Positions 19,360 through 28,077 of a stretch of DNA of 64,000 bases are shown here, piece after piece (within the stretch, counting starts at the first letter, position 1; every line of letters starts with the position of its first letter). The position numbers and the translations under genes were made by a program. The DNA is taken from assembly GCF_029689945.1 (NCBI RefSeq), contig NZ_CP121451.1, forward strand, positions 2,976,001 to 3,040,000, in the 5' to 3' direction. A model generated the notes under the pieces. The model worked only from the letters and a program-made list of their open reading frames with translations, was not told the origin of the DNA and did not search any database. Source of the DNA: Paenibacillus amylolyticus. Its GTDB lineage: Bacteria; Bacillota; Bacilli; Paenibacillales; Paenibacillaceae.

Positions 19360-20274
19360 TAGGAAATGGTGTAGAGTACATTACCATTAGTAATATTCCT
19401 ATGGCATATGTATAAAAGTTGATTTTTATGACTATACTTCTTAATATTGAAGAAAGTTTTAGGAGGCCTTAGGATGAATACGTAAAATCATGAAGAAACA
19501 CGGGCTCTAACTTTAGACTTTGTTTTTTTATGATAATAAAGACTTTTTACTTCAGCGTTATCTATTTCAGAAAGTACAAATTCATTGAGCGAGTTAGTAT
19601 TGTCAATGAAATACTAGTGCATATTATATGAAACCATATATGATAGATTTGAAATTTCCTAGCGATATAATTCCAAGGATGCTTCAGGAATATATTATTC
19701 TTGTGTTCATCAGAAAAAATAGGATTACTTGACTTTGTAAAGGGAGTGATTAAATAATTGTTGCTATTGAGGAAAATCTACTAATTTTAAGTTTAACAAT
19801 ATTTGAATATCTTAAAGAATCTATTAAAAAGTCGATCACATTCTGATAGGAAAATTCACATTTAAGAAGTAGTAGTAAGTGAGTAATAACGTAAAAATTC
19901 CGGAGTGTATTTAATACTACATAATTTTGATCAAGTATTTTATGTTTCACAAGATGATTTTAATTTAAAAGAATAAAGTATTCCAAATTGAGACTGTTAT
20001 CTGCTACTAGATAGTGGTCTTTTTGCTATGTATAATTAAGATGTAGATATCGTAAAAATCCGTATCCATTATCATGCATAAAGATACAAATTGAGTTTTT
20101 CGTTTTTTTCACTAATTGTGAAAATCATTGAGAAATTAAAATTATAATAATAAATTTTTCCCATTAATTGCGAAAAAATGTATTGATACATAAGCTTTTT
20201 TGTGATTTTTCTCACTTATTATGACAACGCACATAAGCATCTAAAATGCTGCATGAAAATAATGAAAGCACAGA
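19360..20274. other. AT-rich gene-poor stretch
   Basis: Very AT-rich sequence with only short frames of poor composition. A hairpin with a T5 tail (19991-20024, AGAC..TATCT / AGATA..GTCT) looks like an isolated terminator. I see no supportable gene and read this as the decayed edge of the accessory island. Confidence 0.5.
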
Positions 20275-20300
20275 GAAGCCCGCGCATAACGTGGGCTCTT
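20275..20300. terminator. Hairpin downstream of the TetR gene
   Basis: GAGCCCAC and GCGGGCTT (minus-strand reading) form a stem around a short loop about 45 bases past the TetR stop. The T-tract is weak on either strand. Confidence 0.5.
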
Positions 20301-20339
20301 TGGTTTATATTTTTCCACGGTTACGTGTCAGGTTTTCCT

Positions 20340-20918
20340 TCAACCTATAATCCAATGGATGTAGTCTTGTATCATTTCTTTGCTTCGTGTTCGATTTATT
20401 TTATCCGGTTCTAAATACAAATTCAGAGCCATCCCGTTCATAAAGGCATACAGTTTTTCCTGTTCCTTCTCCTCATCGGTAGTGCGCAGAAGACCTTCAT
20501 TTTTCAAGTACGTAATGCAGTTCCTGATTGCGTTTTGCAGGTCCTCATAGTTGGCATCAAATCCTTTTTGCGTTTTTCCATAGCTTACAAATGCAAACCA
20601 AACCTCCATTTCCAATAATGTCTGTTCATCCGTCGGCACTAGCTCAAGCAAGTATTCAACAATTCTTTCTTGAGGGGCCAATTCTCTTGCATTCAGATTG
20701 CTCAGACGATTAAGTACCTTTTCTTTAACTAACTCCATTGCAAATGCTAATAGGCTCTCTTGTTTGGAAAAATAATGTCTTAAAGCGCCTTGTGATAAAC
20801 CGGCCTCCTTGGCAATTGTTCTTGACGTTGCATGATGAATGCCTTTCTCACTAATAATTTTCCAGGTAGCTTCAGCGATAATATTTTTCATCTTCTCATG
20901 GTCCACGATTTTTGGCAT
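20340..20918 (-). CDS. TetR/AcrR-family repressor
   Basis: A regulator of about 192 residues. Its N-terminal helix-turn-helix (ATSRTIAKEAGLSQGALRHY, residues ~30-50) is followed by FSKQESLLAFAMELV, and the ligand-binding domain is of the BetI-like class (MEVWFAFVSYGKTQK). ATG 20918 is chosen; a GTG two codons earlier is possible, and neither has a strong ribosome site. It is divergent from the 21057 CPBP protease gene, and two copies of a palindromic sequence lie in the shared promoter region, suggesting that it represses that gene and itself. Confidence 0.85.
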   Translation of the reverse strand: MPKIVDHEKMKNIIAEATWKIISEKGIHHATSRTIAKEAGLSQGALRHYFSKQESLLAFAMELVKEKVLNRLSNLNARELAPQERIVEYLLELVPTDEQTLLEMEVWFAFVSYGKTQKGFDANYEDLQNAIRNCITYLKNEGLLRTTDEEKEQEKLYAFMNGMALNLYLEPDKINRTRSKEMIQDYIHWIIG

Positions 20919-20937
20919 ACACACAGAATACCATATT

Positions 20938-20959
20938 ATTTAACTCAACTGAAATAAAT
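20938..20959. promoter_or_regulatory. Putative TetR operator, copy 1
   Basis: TTTAACTCAACTGAAATAAA occurs here and again at 20991-21010. The longer second copy is an imperfect palindrome with TTTATTT / AAATAAA arms. This copy is nearest the regulator gene. Confidence 0.55.
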
Positions 20960-20986
20960 AGACGATCAAGATGGAATGTGCTAGAG

Positions 20987-21010
20987 TTTATTTAACTCAA
21001 CTGAAATAAA
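20987..21010. promoter_or_regulatory. Putative TetR operator, copy 2
   Basis: A palindromic site with TTTATTT and AAATAAA arms around AACTCAACT-type centre sequence, spaced 53 bases from copy 1 and 46 bases before the CPBP protease start. Confidence 0.6.
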
Positions 21011-21056
21011 AAGAATGGGGCAAATGCGATTTGCCACGCAAAGGAGTACAAGTAGA

Positions 21057-21959
21057 ATGAATCAGCAATTCAAAGTAATCTTCCCGACATGGGGAAAGGC
21101 AACAGGCATATTATGCATGATCCTGATATTTGCTGCTGTATTGTGGTTAGTATGGACCGGAAACTTGAATATAAGGTACACGGCTGATCGTGAGGAAGTG
21201 ATTCCAATATGGCATAGTATGTTGCCGGCATGCCTTGGCATTGTTCTAATCCGTATGATTCCTTATAAAAGTCAATATCCCTCGTCCTTCCAACAGATGG
21301 AGAAACAGCACGTGGTCGTTCAATCGATTGTATTATTGCTGTCAGGTGTTTTATTTACGGTTTCTCTGATAACGATAGACCCGCAAGGATTACATTTTCA
21401 GCTATATTATTTGGCGTTCAAGTTGACGACATTATTGTTGATCCCGTTGATTTTATTGTTGATTTATCGAAGAATGACTGGCGGGCAGCAAAACATGATC
21501 TCTGCAAAGCCTCGTACTCGCAGACACGTCATCGCCCCACTAATCGTTGTTGTGGTGTGGTGTTATCTAAAGTTCTATTCCCCAGCTGCACAACCAGAAG
21601 GAGCGATCATTGCAACCGATACGACAGAATTACTTCTTATGGTGTTGGTTGGTTTCATGATCAATAGTGTATTGGAGGAAGTTTTTTATCGGGTATGGTT
21701 GCAGACTCGATTGGAGACGCTGCTTGGAAGATGGCCCGCCATATTACTGGTTTCAATACTATGGTCCATCTGGCATGTCGCCATTCAAGGAAGTGGTCAG
21801 TGGGATATGGATGTGGCAACAGTGATTGCAAATCATGGGGTTACGGGTCTGTTTCTTGGTTATTTATGGGCCTGCTATCGTAAAATATGGGTGATTATCC
21901 TGATTCATGGACTCATGAATGCTTCTCCTCATTTTCTTCTGCAGATTTTGTTTCATTAG
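21057..21959 (+). CDS. CPBP-family intramembrane metalloprotease
   Basis: A 300-residue polytopic membrane protein with about eight hydrophobic segments. It carries the three CPBP/Abi motifs: EEVFYRVWLQ (Glu-Glu-x3-Arg), IWHVAIQ, and HGLMNASPH. Family members cleave membrane substrates or act in bacteriocin self-protection. ATG 21057 has GGAG ten bases upstream; the earlier in-frame ATG at 21015 has no ribosome site. It is divergent from, and probably repressed by, the TetR protein. Confidence 0.82.
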   Translation: MNQQFKVIFPTWGKATGILCMILIFAAVLWLVWTGNLNIRYTADREEVIPIWHSMLPACLGIVLIRMIPYKSQYPSSFQQMEKQHVVVQSIVLLLSGVLFTVSLITIDPQGLHFQLYYLAFKLTTLLLIPLILLLIYRRMTGGQQNMISAKPRTRRHVIAPLIVVVVWCYLKFYSPAAQPEGAIIATDTTELLLMVLVGFMINSVLEEVFYRVWLQTRLETLLGRWPAILLVSILWSIWHVAIQGSGQWDMDVATVIANHGVTGLFLGYLWACYRKIWVIILIHGLMNASPHFLLQILFH

Positions 21960-22043
21960 CGGGATAGGATCTGTTTGGATCAGTCTTTCCGTGCATCGAT
22001 GCCTCTATCTCTCACGTATTCCCGGTTGACACTGAGGCGCTGC

Positions 22044-22090
22044 AAATACACCGCAACAGGCATCAGCCTGCATGGCGGTGTATTTGTCGT
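22044..22090 (+). terminator. Terminator of the CPBP protease gene
   Basis: A perfect 11-bp stem, AAATACACCGC / GCGGTGTATTT, with an additional inner AGGC/GCCT pairing, 85 bases after the stop. Confidence 0.7.
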
Positions 22091-22124
22091 TGAGATCCTG
22101 CAGACTTGTGCTCCGTCCCGACAC

Positions 22125-22275
22125 TTTCTTCGTCGCACCGGATTTTCCTCATAGCTAAACTATTCACTCCAGCTTCCAGAATACAACTTCACATTTGATA
22201 ATCCCCTTTCTTCCAGCGCAATCACGTGCGGACAGGTGAATATGCCTGAACCGGAGTTGCAGTAGTATTCCTGCG
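22125..22275 (-). pseudogene. 3' remnant of a second sulfurtransferase gene
   Basis: The minus strand encodes YCNSGSGIFTCPHVIALEER then GLSNVKLYSGSWSE, followed by a stop in place of Trp and then FSYEEN. This parallels the C-terminus of the intact sulfurtransferase 2 kb away (YCGSGVSACPNVIALEEAGF, SNVKLYSGSWSDWISYDEN). Only the last ~45 codons survive, so this is a decayed duplicate. Confidence 0.75.
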
Positions 22276-22518
22276 GAGGGATCAGATACATGAAAGAAAG
22301 ACAGAAAGACACAATTTTCCTGTAATATAATTTCCGATTGTTCAAATCTCTGAACATATGGTAAGTATTTTTACATGTTCTTTGTATTTTTAAGTTAATT
22401 ATTTATATTTAACTCAATAATGTTATGTTTTATGACGAAAAAATATTGTTGCAAATGTATTTATATGTTAGTGTTTGTTTGTGTAAGGTAATATTACATA
22501 TCGTAGAGGGGGAGCGAG

Positions 22519-24078
22519 ATGTTTATTAATCGAACGATTAGGAGATTGGGAGTTTCAGTAGGGATTCTGAGTATGTTTGCATTTGCTATACCTACAGTGG
22601 GCTTTAGTATGCCGTTGCAACCAACAACCCTGGATAAGGTAGAAGGTGATTATTATGTAACATCTGCGATTGAGAACATTCGCTGGGGATCACTGCCCAA
22701 TCGAGACAGCTCTCCGATTCTTACTGTACCATCAGGAAGTGCTGTAACATTTGACACGGTATCGCATGAGGGACTGATGGAGGATCAAGGGAGAAATCCA
22801 GTGGACTACTTCGGCAAATTTGGTATCTCATCCGATGGCGTGTTGGATGATGCGAAGGCAATTACAGCTTCTGAGATTAAGCATGATTTTGTAAAAGACG
22901 GACCTCATATTATCACTGGGCCAGTAGCGGTTGAGGGAGCAGAACCGGGAGATGTGCTTAAAGTAGAAGTCCTTTCGTTGCAAACGCGAGTTCCCTATGG
23001 TGTCATTTCTAACCGCCATGGTAAAGGGGCCCTTCCTAACGAATTTCCGGAAAATACAGGCCCACAAGAGGGAGCAAGCGCAACAAAACCGGAATTATAT
23101 CATAATGTATCTATATTTACACCTATAGAAGAAATCAACGGCAATTGGTATGGGGTATTGCCAACAAAAGCTGGCAAAAATGTACGTTTCCCCATTAACC
23201 CGTTTCTAGGTGTTATGGGGGTTGCGCCAAATACCAGTGAAGTTGTGAGTTCAATCCCACCGATTGAAACGGGAGGCAATATGGATATTAATGAGTTGGG
23301 TGTTGGTGCAACGATTTATTATCCAATTCAAGTTAAAGGCGGGCTATTCTATACTGGTGATCCGCACTTTGCGCAAGGAGATGGAGAAGTAGCGTTAACT
23401 GCATTGGAAGCCTCTTTAAGGGGTACAGTTCGGTTAACGGTGTTAAAGAAAGGTGATCCATCACTGCCACACAGCGGAGAATTCACGCAACCTTTTGCTG
23501 AAACAGAGGATTATTGGATTCCGATTGGACTGGACCCTGATTTGGATGAAGCGATGAAAGAATCCGTACGTGAATCGATTCAATTCTTATCCGATAAGCT
23601 TGATATGGATAGAAGTGTAGCTTATGCGTACCTATCGGCGGCAACGGATTACGAAGTATCTCAGGTTGTGGACCGAACCAAAGGGGTTCATGGACTCATT
23701 CGAAAGACCGATTTCCTTGAATATGTTGACGTTGCCATGAATGTAGGTGGTACGACAATCAAACCGGTTGTTCATAACGATGAGTTCTACGTACCGATTC
23801 GAACCATTTCGGAGTTATTGGGCGGCACAGTAGATTGGGATCATAAGACGCGTACCACGCAAATCAAATTAGGTACAAAAAATATAAGTGCTCAAATTGG
23901 GTCAGATGTGTATTCGATTAACGATAAACTGGTGTTCAATAGTAAAGTACCTAAGCTTCTAAATGGCGAAACCGTAGTTCCGGTTGCTATTGTTAATGAA
24001 ATACTCGGTGCTTATGTGAACTGGACGACGATCGACAAGACGTTGACAGCAAATGTATCGTTAAGTAAAAAGCAATAA
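22519..24078 (+). CDS. Secreted acetamidase/formamidase-family protein with copper-amine-oxidase-like C-terminal domain
   Basis: The 519-residue protein has an N-terminal signal peptide (LGVSVGILSMFAFAIPTVGF). An acetamidase/formamidase domain spans about residues 40-385, including GPVAVEGAEPGDVLKVEVLS and the metal-site stretch GDPHFAQGDGEVALTALE. A C-terminal region of about 110 residues has two copper-amine-oxidase-N-like units (FYVPIRTISELLGGTVDWDH, TVVPVAIVNEILGAYVNW), a stalk module common in Paenibacillus surface proteins. Normal acetamidases are cytoplasmic and lack this module. It would hydrolyse short amides outside the cell, with nitrogen release inferred. AGGGGGAG precedes the ATG closely. 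Confidence 0.85.
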   Translation: MFINRTIRRLGVSVGILSMFAFAIPTVGFSMPLQPTTLDKVEGDYYVTSAIENIRWGSLPNRDSSPILTVPSGSAVTFDTVSHEGLMEDQGRNPVDYFGKFGISSDGVLDDAKAITASEIKHDFVKDGPHIITGPVAVEGAEPGDVLKVEVLSLQTRVPYGVISNRHGKGALPNEFPENTGPQEGASATKPELYHNVSIFTPIEEINGNWYGVLPTKAGKNVRFPINPFLGVMGVAPNTSEVVSSIPPIETGGNMDINELGVGATIYYPIQVKGGLFYTGDPHFAQGDGEVALTALEASLRGTVRLTVLKKGDPSLPHSGEFTQPFAETEDYWIPIGLDPDLDEAMKESVRESIQFLSDKLDMDRSVAYAYLSAATDYEVSQVVDRTKGVHGLIRKTDFLEYVDVAMNVGGTTIKPVVHNDEFYVPIRTISELLGGTVDWDHKTRTTQIKLGTKNISAQIGSDVYSINDKLVFNSKVPKLLNGETVVPVAIVNEILGAYVNWTTIDKTLTANVSLSKKQ

Positions 24079-24093
24079 TCGATTTCATTATTC

Positions 24094-24127
24094 AACCGTG
24101 GTGGGCGGGTGTCCATCACGGTTTTTC
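24094..24127 (+). terminator. Terminator of the acetamidase-like gene
   Basis: AACCGTG / CACGGTT stem followed by TTTCCTT, 15 bases after the stop. Confidence 0.75.
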
Positions 24128-24149
24128 CTTGTTATCATGAATCCAAACA

Positions 24150-24194
24150 TAGAAAAATACATCGCCGGGGCAGATATACCACCTGGCGATGTAT
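24150..24194 (-). terminator. Terminator of the sulfurtransferase gene
   Basis: Perfect 10-bp stem ATACATCGCC / GGCGATGTAT. On the minus strand it is followed by a TTTTT run. Confidence 0.8.
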
Positions 24195-24210
24195 TCAACA
24201 TCGATACACG

Positions 24211-25065
24211 CTATACGTTTTTGTCAGCTTCCGCATTACCGGTAGCCACCGCATTCTCATCATAACTAATCCAGTCGCTCCAGCTCCCGGAATACAGCTT
24301 CACATTCGAAAATCCCGCTTCTTCTAGCGCAATCACATTCGGGCAAGCCGAGACGCCAGAACCGCAGTACACGATGATCGCACCATCCTTGTCCAGCTTA
24401 CTGAAACGCTCTTCTAACACCTCAGTATCTGTCCAGCGTCCATCCCAATTCAACACATCTTTCCAAAAATAGTTCAACGCACCCGGAATATGTCCGGCCT
24501 TGGCATCAATCGGTTCCTCCAGACCCGCATAACGGCGGGCATCGCGGGAATCGATCAACACAGCACTGGCAGTTACAGAAGCTTGTTGCACATCTTGCAC
24601 ACTTGCCAGCATCTGCGGCTGTAGGTTCACCTCAAAGGAATACGGGATCTGCACGGGCACATTCTGAGTCACCGGGAATTTGGCATTTTGCCAAGCGGTG
24701 AAACCTTCGTCCATAATATACACCTGCTCATGACCGATGTAGCGAAGCAACCACCACAATCGTGAGGCGTTCATGCCGCCTTGATCATCATAGGCAATAA
24801 TGCGTGCATTGGAGCCGATGCCAGCTTGGGATAAGCGAGTTGCCAGATCAGCCGGATCAGGGAGCGGGTGACGTCCTCCGTGTGCAGACACAGGAGAAGA
24901 CAGATCTTTTTCCAAATCGAGATAGACAGCTCCTGGAATATGTCCAGCTTCATAGGCTTGTCGTCCAGCCTCCGGTTGACCGAGCAAGAATCGGCAATCG
25001 GCAATGACCACATCCGGTTCATACATTCTGGCGAGCAGCCAGCGCATGGATACAATATTTTTCAT
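24211..25065 (-). CDS. Tandem-rhodanese sulfurtransferase (thiosulfate / 3-mercaptopyruvate type)
   Basis: 284 residues with two rhodanese domains. The first is an inactive-type domain (VVIADCRFLLGQPEAGRQAY, HIPGAVYLDLEKDLS). The second has the active-site Cys in IVYCGSGVSACPN. The CGSGV loop fits the mercaptopyruvate sulfurtransferase subgroup, but the sequence alone does not settle donor specificity. It should move sulfane sulfur to thiophilic acceptors in the cytoplasm. AAGGCGGTG precedes the ATG. A decayed partial duplicate lies at 22125-22275. Confidence 0.88.
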   Translation of the reverse strand: MKNIVSMRWLLARMYEPDVVIADCRFLLGQPEAGRQAYEAGHIPGAVYLDLEKDLSSPVSAHGGRHPLPDPADLATRLSQAGIGSNARIIAYDDQGGMNASRLWWLLRYIGHEQVYIMDEGFTAWQNAKFPVTQNVPVQIPYSFEVNLQPQMLASVQDVQQASVTASAVLIDSRDARRYAGLEEPIDAKAGHIPGALNYFWKDVLNWDGRWTDTEVLEERFSKLDKDGAIIVYCGSGVSACPNVIALEEAGFSNVKLYSGSWSDWISYDENAVATGNAEADKNV

Positions 25066-25166
25066 GAGAATACACCGCCTTATATGTAGTGGGATGAATT
25101 CAACCGGAATCTGCGTGGTACAGGTCCCAGTTGTTTTTTTTACAAAAATCCTAATACAAACGCAAG

Positions 25167-26111
25167 TTACACCACTGTAGATTCAATAGGCCCTTTGCCA
25201 GCAATCGGAGCATCAGCAGGAATGGGTTGAGGTTTGGTTTTGCCATATCGAATGAAGATCCATACCCCGAATATAATGACGACCCCGGCAGACATCTGTA
25301 AAGCACTGAGCGATTCTCCGAGCAGCATCCAGGCCAGTATTGAAGAGAATACGGGTTCCCCAAGTACGCCCATGGATACCGTCGTGGCATTCATATATTG
25401 AAGCAGCCAGTTGAAGAGATAATGTCCGAAGATCGTTGGCACAATGGCGAGGAGCAGGAAGATTCCCCACTCTGACGCAGCGTAACCCCCAAATGGGTGG
25501 CCCATAATCAGATTATATACTGCCAGCGTACAAGCAGCGACAAAGAATACCCAGAAGTTATACGAAAATGCACTAAGTCCCGCTCGCAAAAATTGACCCA
25601 GCAGCATATGGACAGCGACCGCAATTGTGCCAAGCAAAGACAAGATATCCCCTTGCAGGGCAGTACCTGCCAACTGGAAATCTCCTGCGCCAATGACAAT
25701 CGAGCCAAGTAGGGCGATGCCCATGCCGATGATCATCATGCGGTTAATTTTGGCTTTGAACAGCCATACGGAACCTGCAAGAATCAGGATAGGCTCCAGT
25801 GCGAGAATAACAGTGGAACTGGCAACGCTGGTGAGTCGAAGCGAACCCATCCAGAGCAGGAAATGAAGGGCCAGCATCACGCCGGATGCAAGCAGCAAGC
25901 CCCACTGCCGTACATTCAGACGCATCATCTCGTGTCTGTATTTCCAGACAAAAGGGAGCATCAGCACGTTGGTCAGAAATAGACGGTACATGGCAATAAC
26001 CGCAACATCTGCGGTAGACCAGCGTACAAAGATCGAAGAGAAAGAAATGGCGGTAATGCCGATAAAGAACAACAGATAGATGGATCTGCCGGCACGGTTC
26101 AAACTTGTCAT
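25167..26111 (-). CDS. EamA/DMT-family transporter
   Basis: A 314-residue protein with ten predicted membrane helices arranged as two EamA repeats (for example LLASGVMLALHFLLWMGSLR and GVLGEPVFSSILAWMLLGES). Such proteins export metabolites or amino acids; the substrate is unknown. I start at ATG 26111 because AAGGAG is eight bases upstream; longer frames reaching back to 26252 lack a ribosome site. Confidence 0.88.
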   Translation of the reverse strand: MTSLNRAGRSIYLLFFIGITAISFSSIFVRWSTADVAVIAMYRLFLTNVLMLPFVWKYRHEMMRLNVRQWGLLLASGVMLALHFLLWMGSLRLTSVASSTVILALEPILILAGSVWLFKAKINRMMIIGMGIALLGSIVIGAGDFQLAGTALQGDILSLLGTIAVAVHMLLGQFLRAGLSAFSYNFWVFFVAACTLAVYNLIMGHPFGGYAASEWGIFLLLAIVPTIFGHYLFNWLLQYMNATTVSMGVLGEPVFSSILAWMLLGESLSALQMSAGVVIIFGVWIFIRYGKTKPQPIPADAPIAGKGPIESTVV

Positions 26112-26333
26112 GGGTGTAGCTCCTTCTTGAAGTCTGATGGCGTAAATCACTTCATTATACAGGAGAAGGTAACCGCAGGAAAGATATAGTGAACAAAGAG
26201 ATAAGTAGATTGTAACCGGGCTTGTAACTATTCTGTCATTCTCCCGATCCATTTTTCTATTAATCTTCTATATAGAGACATGAAACGAGATAATATACCA
26301 ATAATCGGGAAAAAATGAAAGTAAGGAAGTGGC

Positions 26334-27242
26334 ATGACAGTGAGAGTCCAACAAGAGAGAGCGGGAGACCGTGGAAGTATTCCGCCCAGCACAAGTCGCG
26401 CGAAAACACATAAGCGAAGAAAAATCCGATATGGAAGGATTAGCATAGCTTTAATGCTATTGGTATTGTTCGTTACCGGTGTAACCTATATATTTCTTGG
26501 CATGACGCATTGGATCAAAAGTGTTGTGGCACCGCCTCCAATGACTGTGATCGAACAGCCCGCCAAGCTCGGCATGATACAAATTACTCCAGATGCGAAG
26601 GAGGAGCCGGTACGGTTCCAGGGTCAGGTTCGCAAATTGGCATACATAACGTTTGATGATGGCCCAACGGAGTATACGGAACAACTGCTGGATATTTTGA
26701 AGCAGCATGAGGCGAAGGCTACCTTTTTCATGATCGGAAGACAGTTAAAACAGCATCCGGATGCAGTGAAACGGTTGTTGAAGGAAGGCAGTTATCCTGG
26801 ACTTCACAGCATGACGCATAACTACAAAAAGCTGTATAAGAGCGGCAGTTCTGCGAACTTTGTAAAAGAGTTCAAGAAAGAGCAGAAGATGGTGCAAGAC
26901 CTGTTTGGTTTCACACCTCATCTGATTCGTGCCCCTTATGGCAGCAGTCCACAGATCGGCGAGACGTTCAGAGGTGACATTGCTGCGGCTGGATTCAAAA
27001 TGTGGGACTGGACCACGGATTCACTGGATTGGAATCTTCCCGGTCAGCCGGATAAGATTGTGGCCCGCGTGAGCAAAAGTGTACATCGGGATAAGGAAGT
27101 GATTCTGATGCATGAGCGGGAGCAAACGGTTCAGGCTCTGCCACGTATTCTGAAGCTGCTCGAAGATCGGGGTTACGAGTTCGAAGTATACGATCCGAAT
27201 GCACACTGGGTAGCGAATTTTAGCGGAGATAGCCGCTTGTAA
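26334..27242 (+). CDS. Membrane-anchored polysaccharide deacetylase (NodB domain)
   Basis: 302 residues. A basic N-terminus is followed by one membrane segment (ISIALMLLVLFVTGVTYIFL, residues ~38-58) and an extracytoplasmic NodB domain. Its motifs are AYITFDDGPT (catalytic Asp pair), HSMTH (metal His residues), RAPYGSSP, WDWTTDSLDW and VILMHE. It is likely a cell-wall peptidoglycan or chitooligosaccharide N-deacetylase. It is followed within 40 bases by the YkyA-like lipoprotein gene, so the two are probably co-transcribed. Confidence 0.88.
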   Translation: MTVRVQQERAGDRGSIPPSTSRAKTHKRRKIRYGRISIALMLLVLFVTGVTYIFLGMTHWIKSVVAPPPMTVIEQPAKLGMIQITPDAKEEPVRFQGQVRKLAYITFDDGPTEYTEQLLDILKQHEAKATFFMIGRQLKQHPDAVKRLLKEGSYPGLHSMTHNYKKLYKSGSSANFVKEFKKEQKMVQDLFGFTPHLIRAPYGSSPQIGETFRGDIAAAGFKMWDWTTDSLDWNLPGQPDKIVARVSKSVHRDKEVILMHEREQTVQALPRILKLLEDRGYEFEVYDPNAHWVANFSGDSRL

Positions 27243-27280
27243 TAGATCAACAAGATATGCAAGAGAGGAAGGACTTGGGT

Positions 27281-27935
27281 GTGCTAACGAGTAAAAAAAT
27301 GGCGCTCGCAGCAGTAAGTGTATTGCTGGTTTTGCTGGCGAGTGGTTGTGGAGCTCCGCAGGAGCCTGCGGCAAATCAGGTGAACCAATTGGTGCTCAGC
27401 GGTCAGGAGATTGATCAGAGTTTGAAGACGCTGGCCAGTCATGAGCAGGAAGATATGAAGTTGTACAAGTCTATTTTAGACAAAGGCAAGAACAAAAACA
27501 GTGATCTCGAAGCACTGCTGGATCAGGCAGCAGATCACATTCTAGAACGAAGAACGTTGTTGAAACAGGCGGAAGAGGCTATGCAACAGACCAACGAGAA
27601 GACAGTGGCCCTACGCAGCTCCCCTTAAGGAACTATCCTTTGAAAAAGAAGAAACGTTGGCACAGGCTGAGAAGGTGCTGGATCAATATGAAGCGAGAGC
27701 ACGTGCATTGGAGAATTTTGTTGCCTCGTATCAGCTGAGTCTGAGTGCCGATGAGCAGTTATATGATCTGATGAGAGCAAGTGCTGAACCTAATCTGGTT
27801 AAGATCAAACGAGCCATTCGGGCACGCAATAGCGAATATGCGAAGCTTGCTGAATTCCGCAAGCAATTTAACCTCCAGACCAAAGCGTTTAACGGAGCCA
27901 ATGCCAAATTGGTACAGATGGATCAGGCCGGTTAG
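27281..27935 (+). CDS. YkyA-like cell-wall-binding lipoprotein (frameshifted)
   Basis: GTG 27281 follows AGGAAGG and begins a lipoprotein signal with lipobox LASGC. The rest is a helical, coiled-coil-like protein (LVLSGQEIDQSLKTLASHEQ; AEKVLDQYEARARALENFVA). The frame is broken near 27615-27620, where one C too many in CCCC turns RSSLKELSFEKEE into a stop. The second half runs to 27935. The overall length of about 217 residues matches the YkyA family. It likely sits on the outer membrane face and binds wall polymer. Confidence 0.72.
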
Positions 27936-28077
27936 GCAGAGGACTACAGTAATCGTTCGGACATTTTGCATGATTGAGCCGCCTGTCTCCCGTGTAAGTA
28001 CTAGTATATAGCCAAGCCAATGGATGAGAAGCAACATGGACAAGCATCATTGCGTATAAGCTAACGGAGGTGTTCAT

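Noticed and set aside
19750..19950. 66-residue minus-strand frame in the AT-rich tract
   Set aside because: No ribosome site or recognisable features; expected by chance in such sequence.
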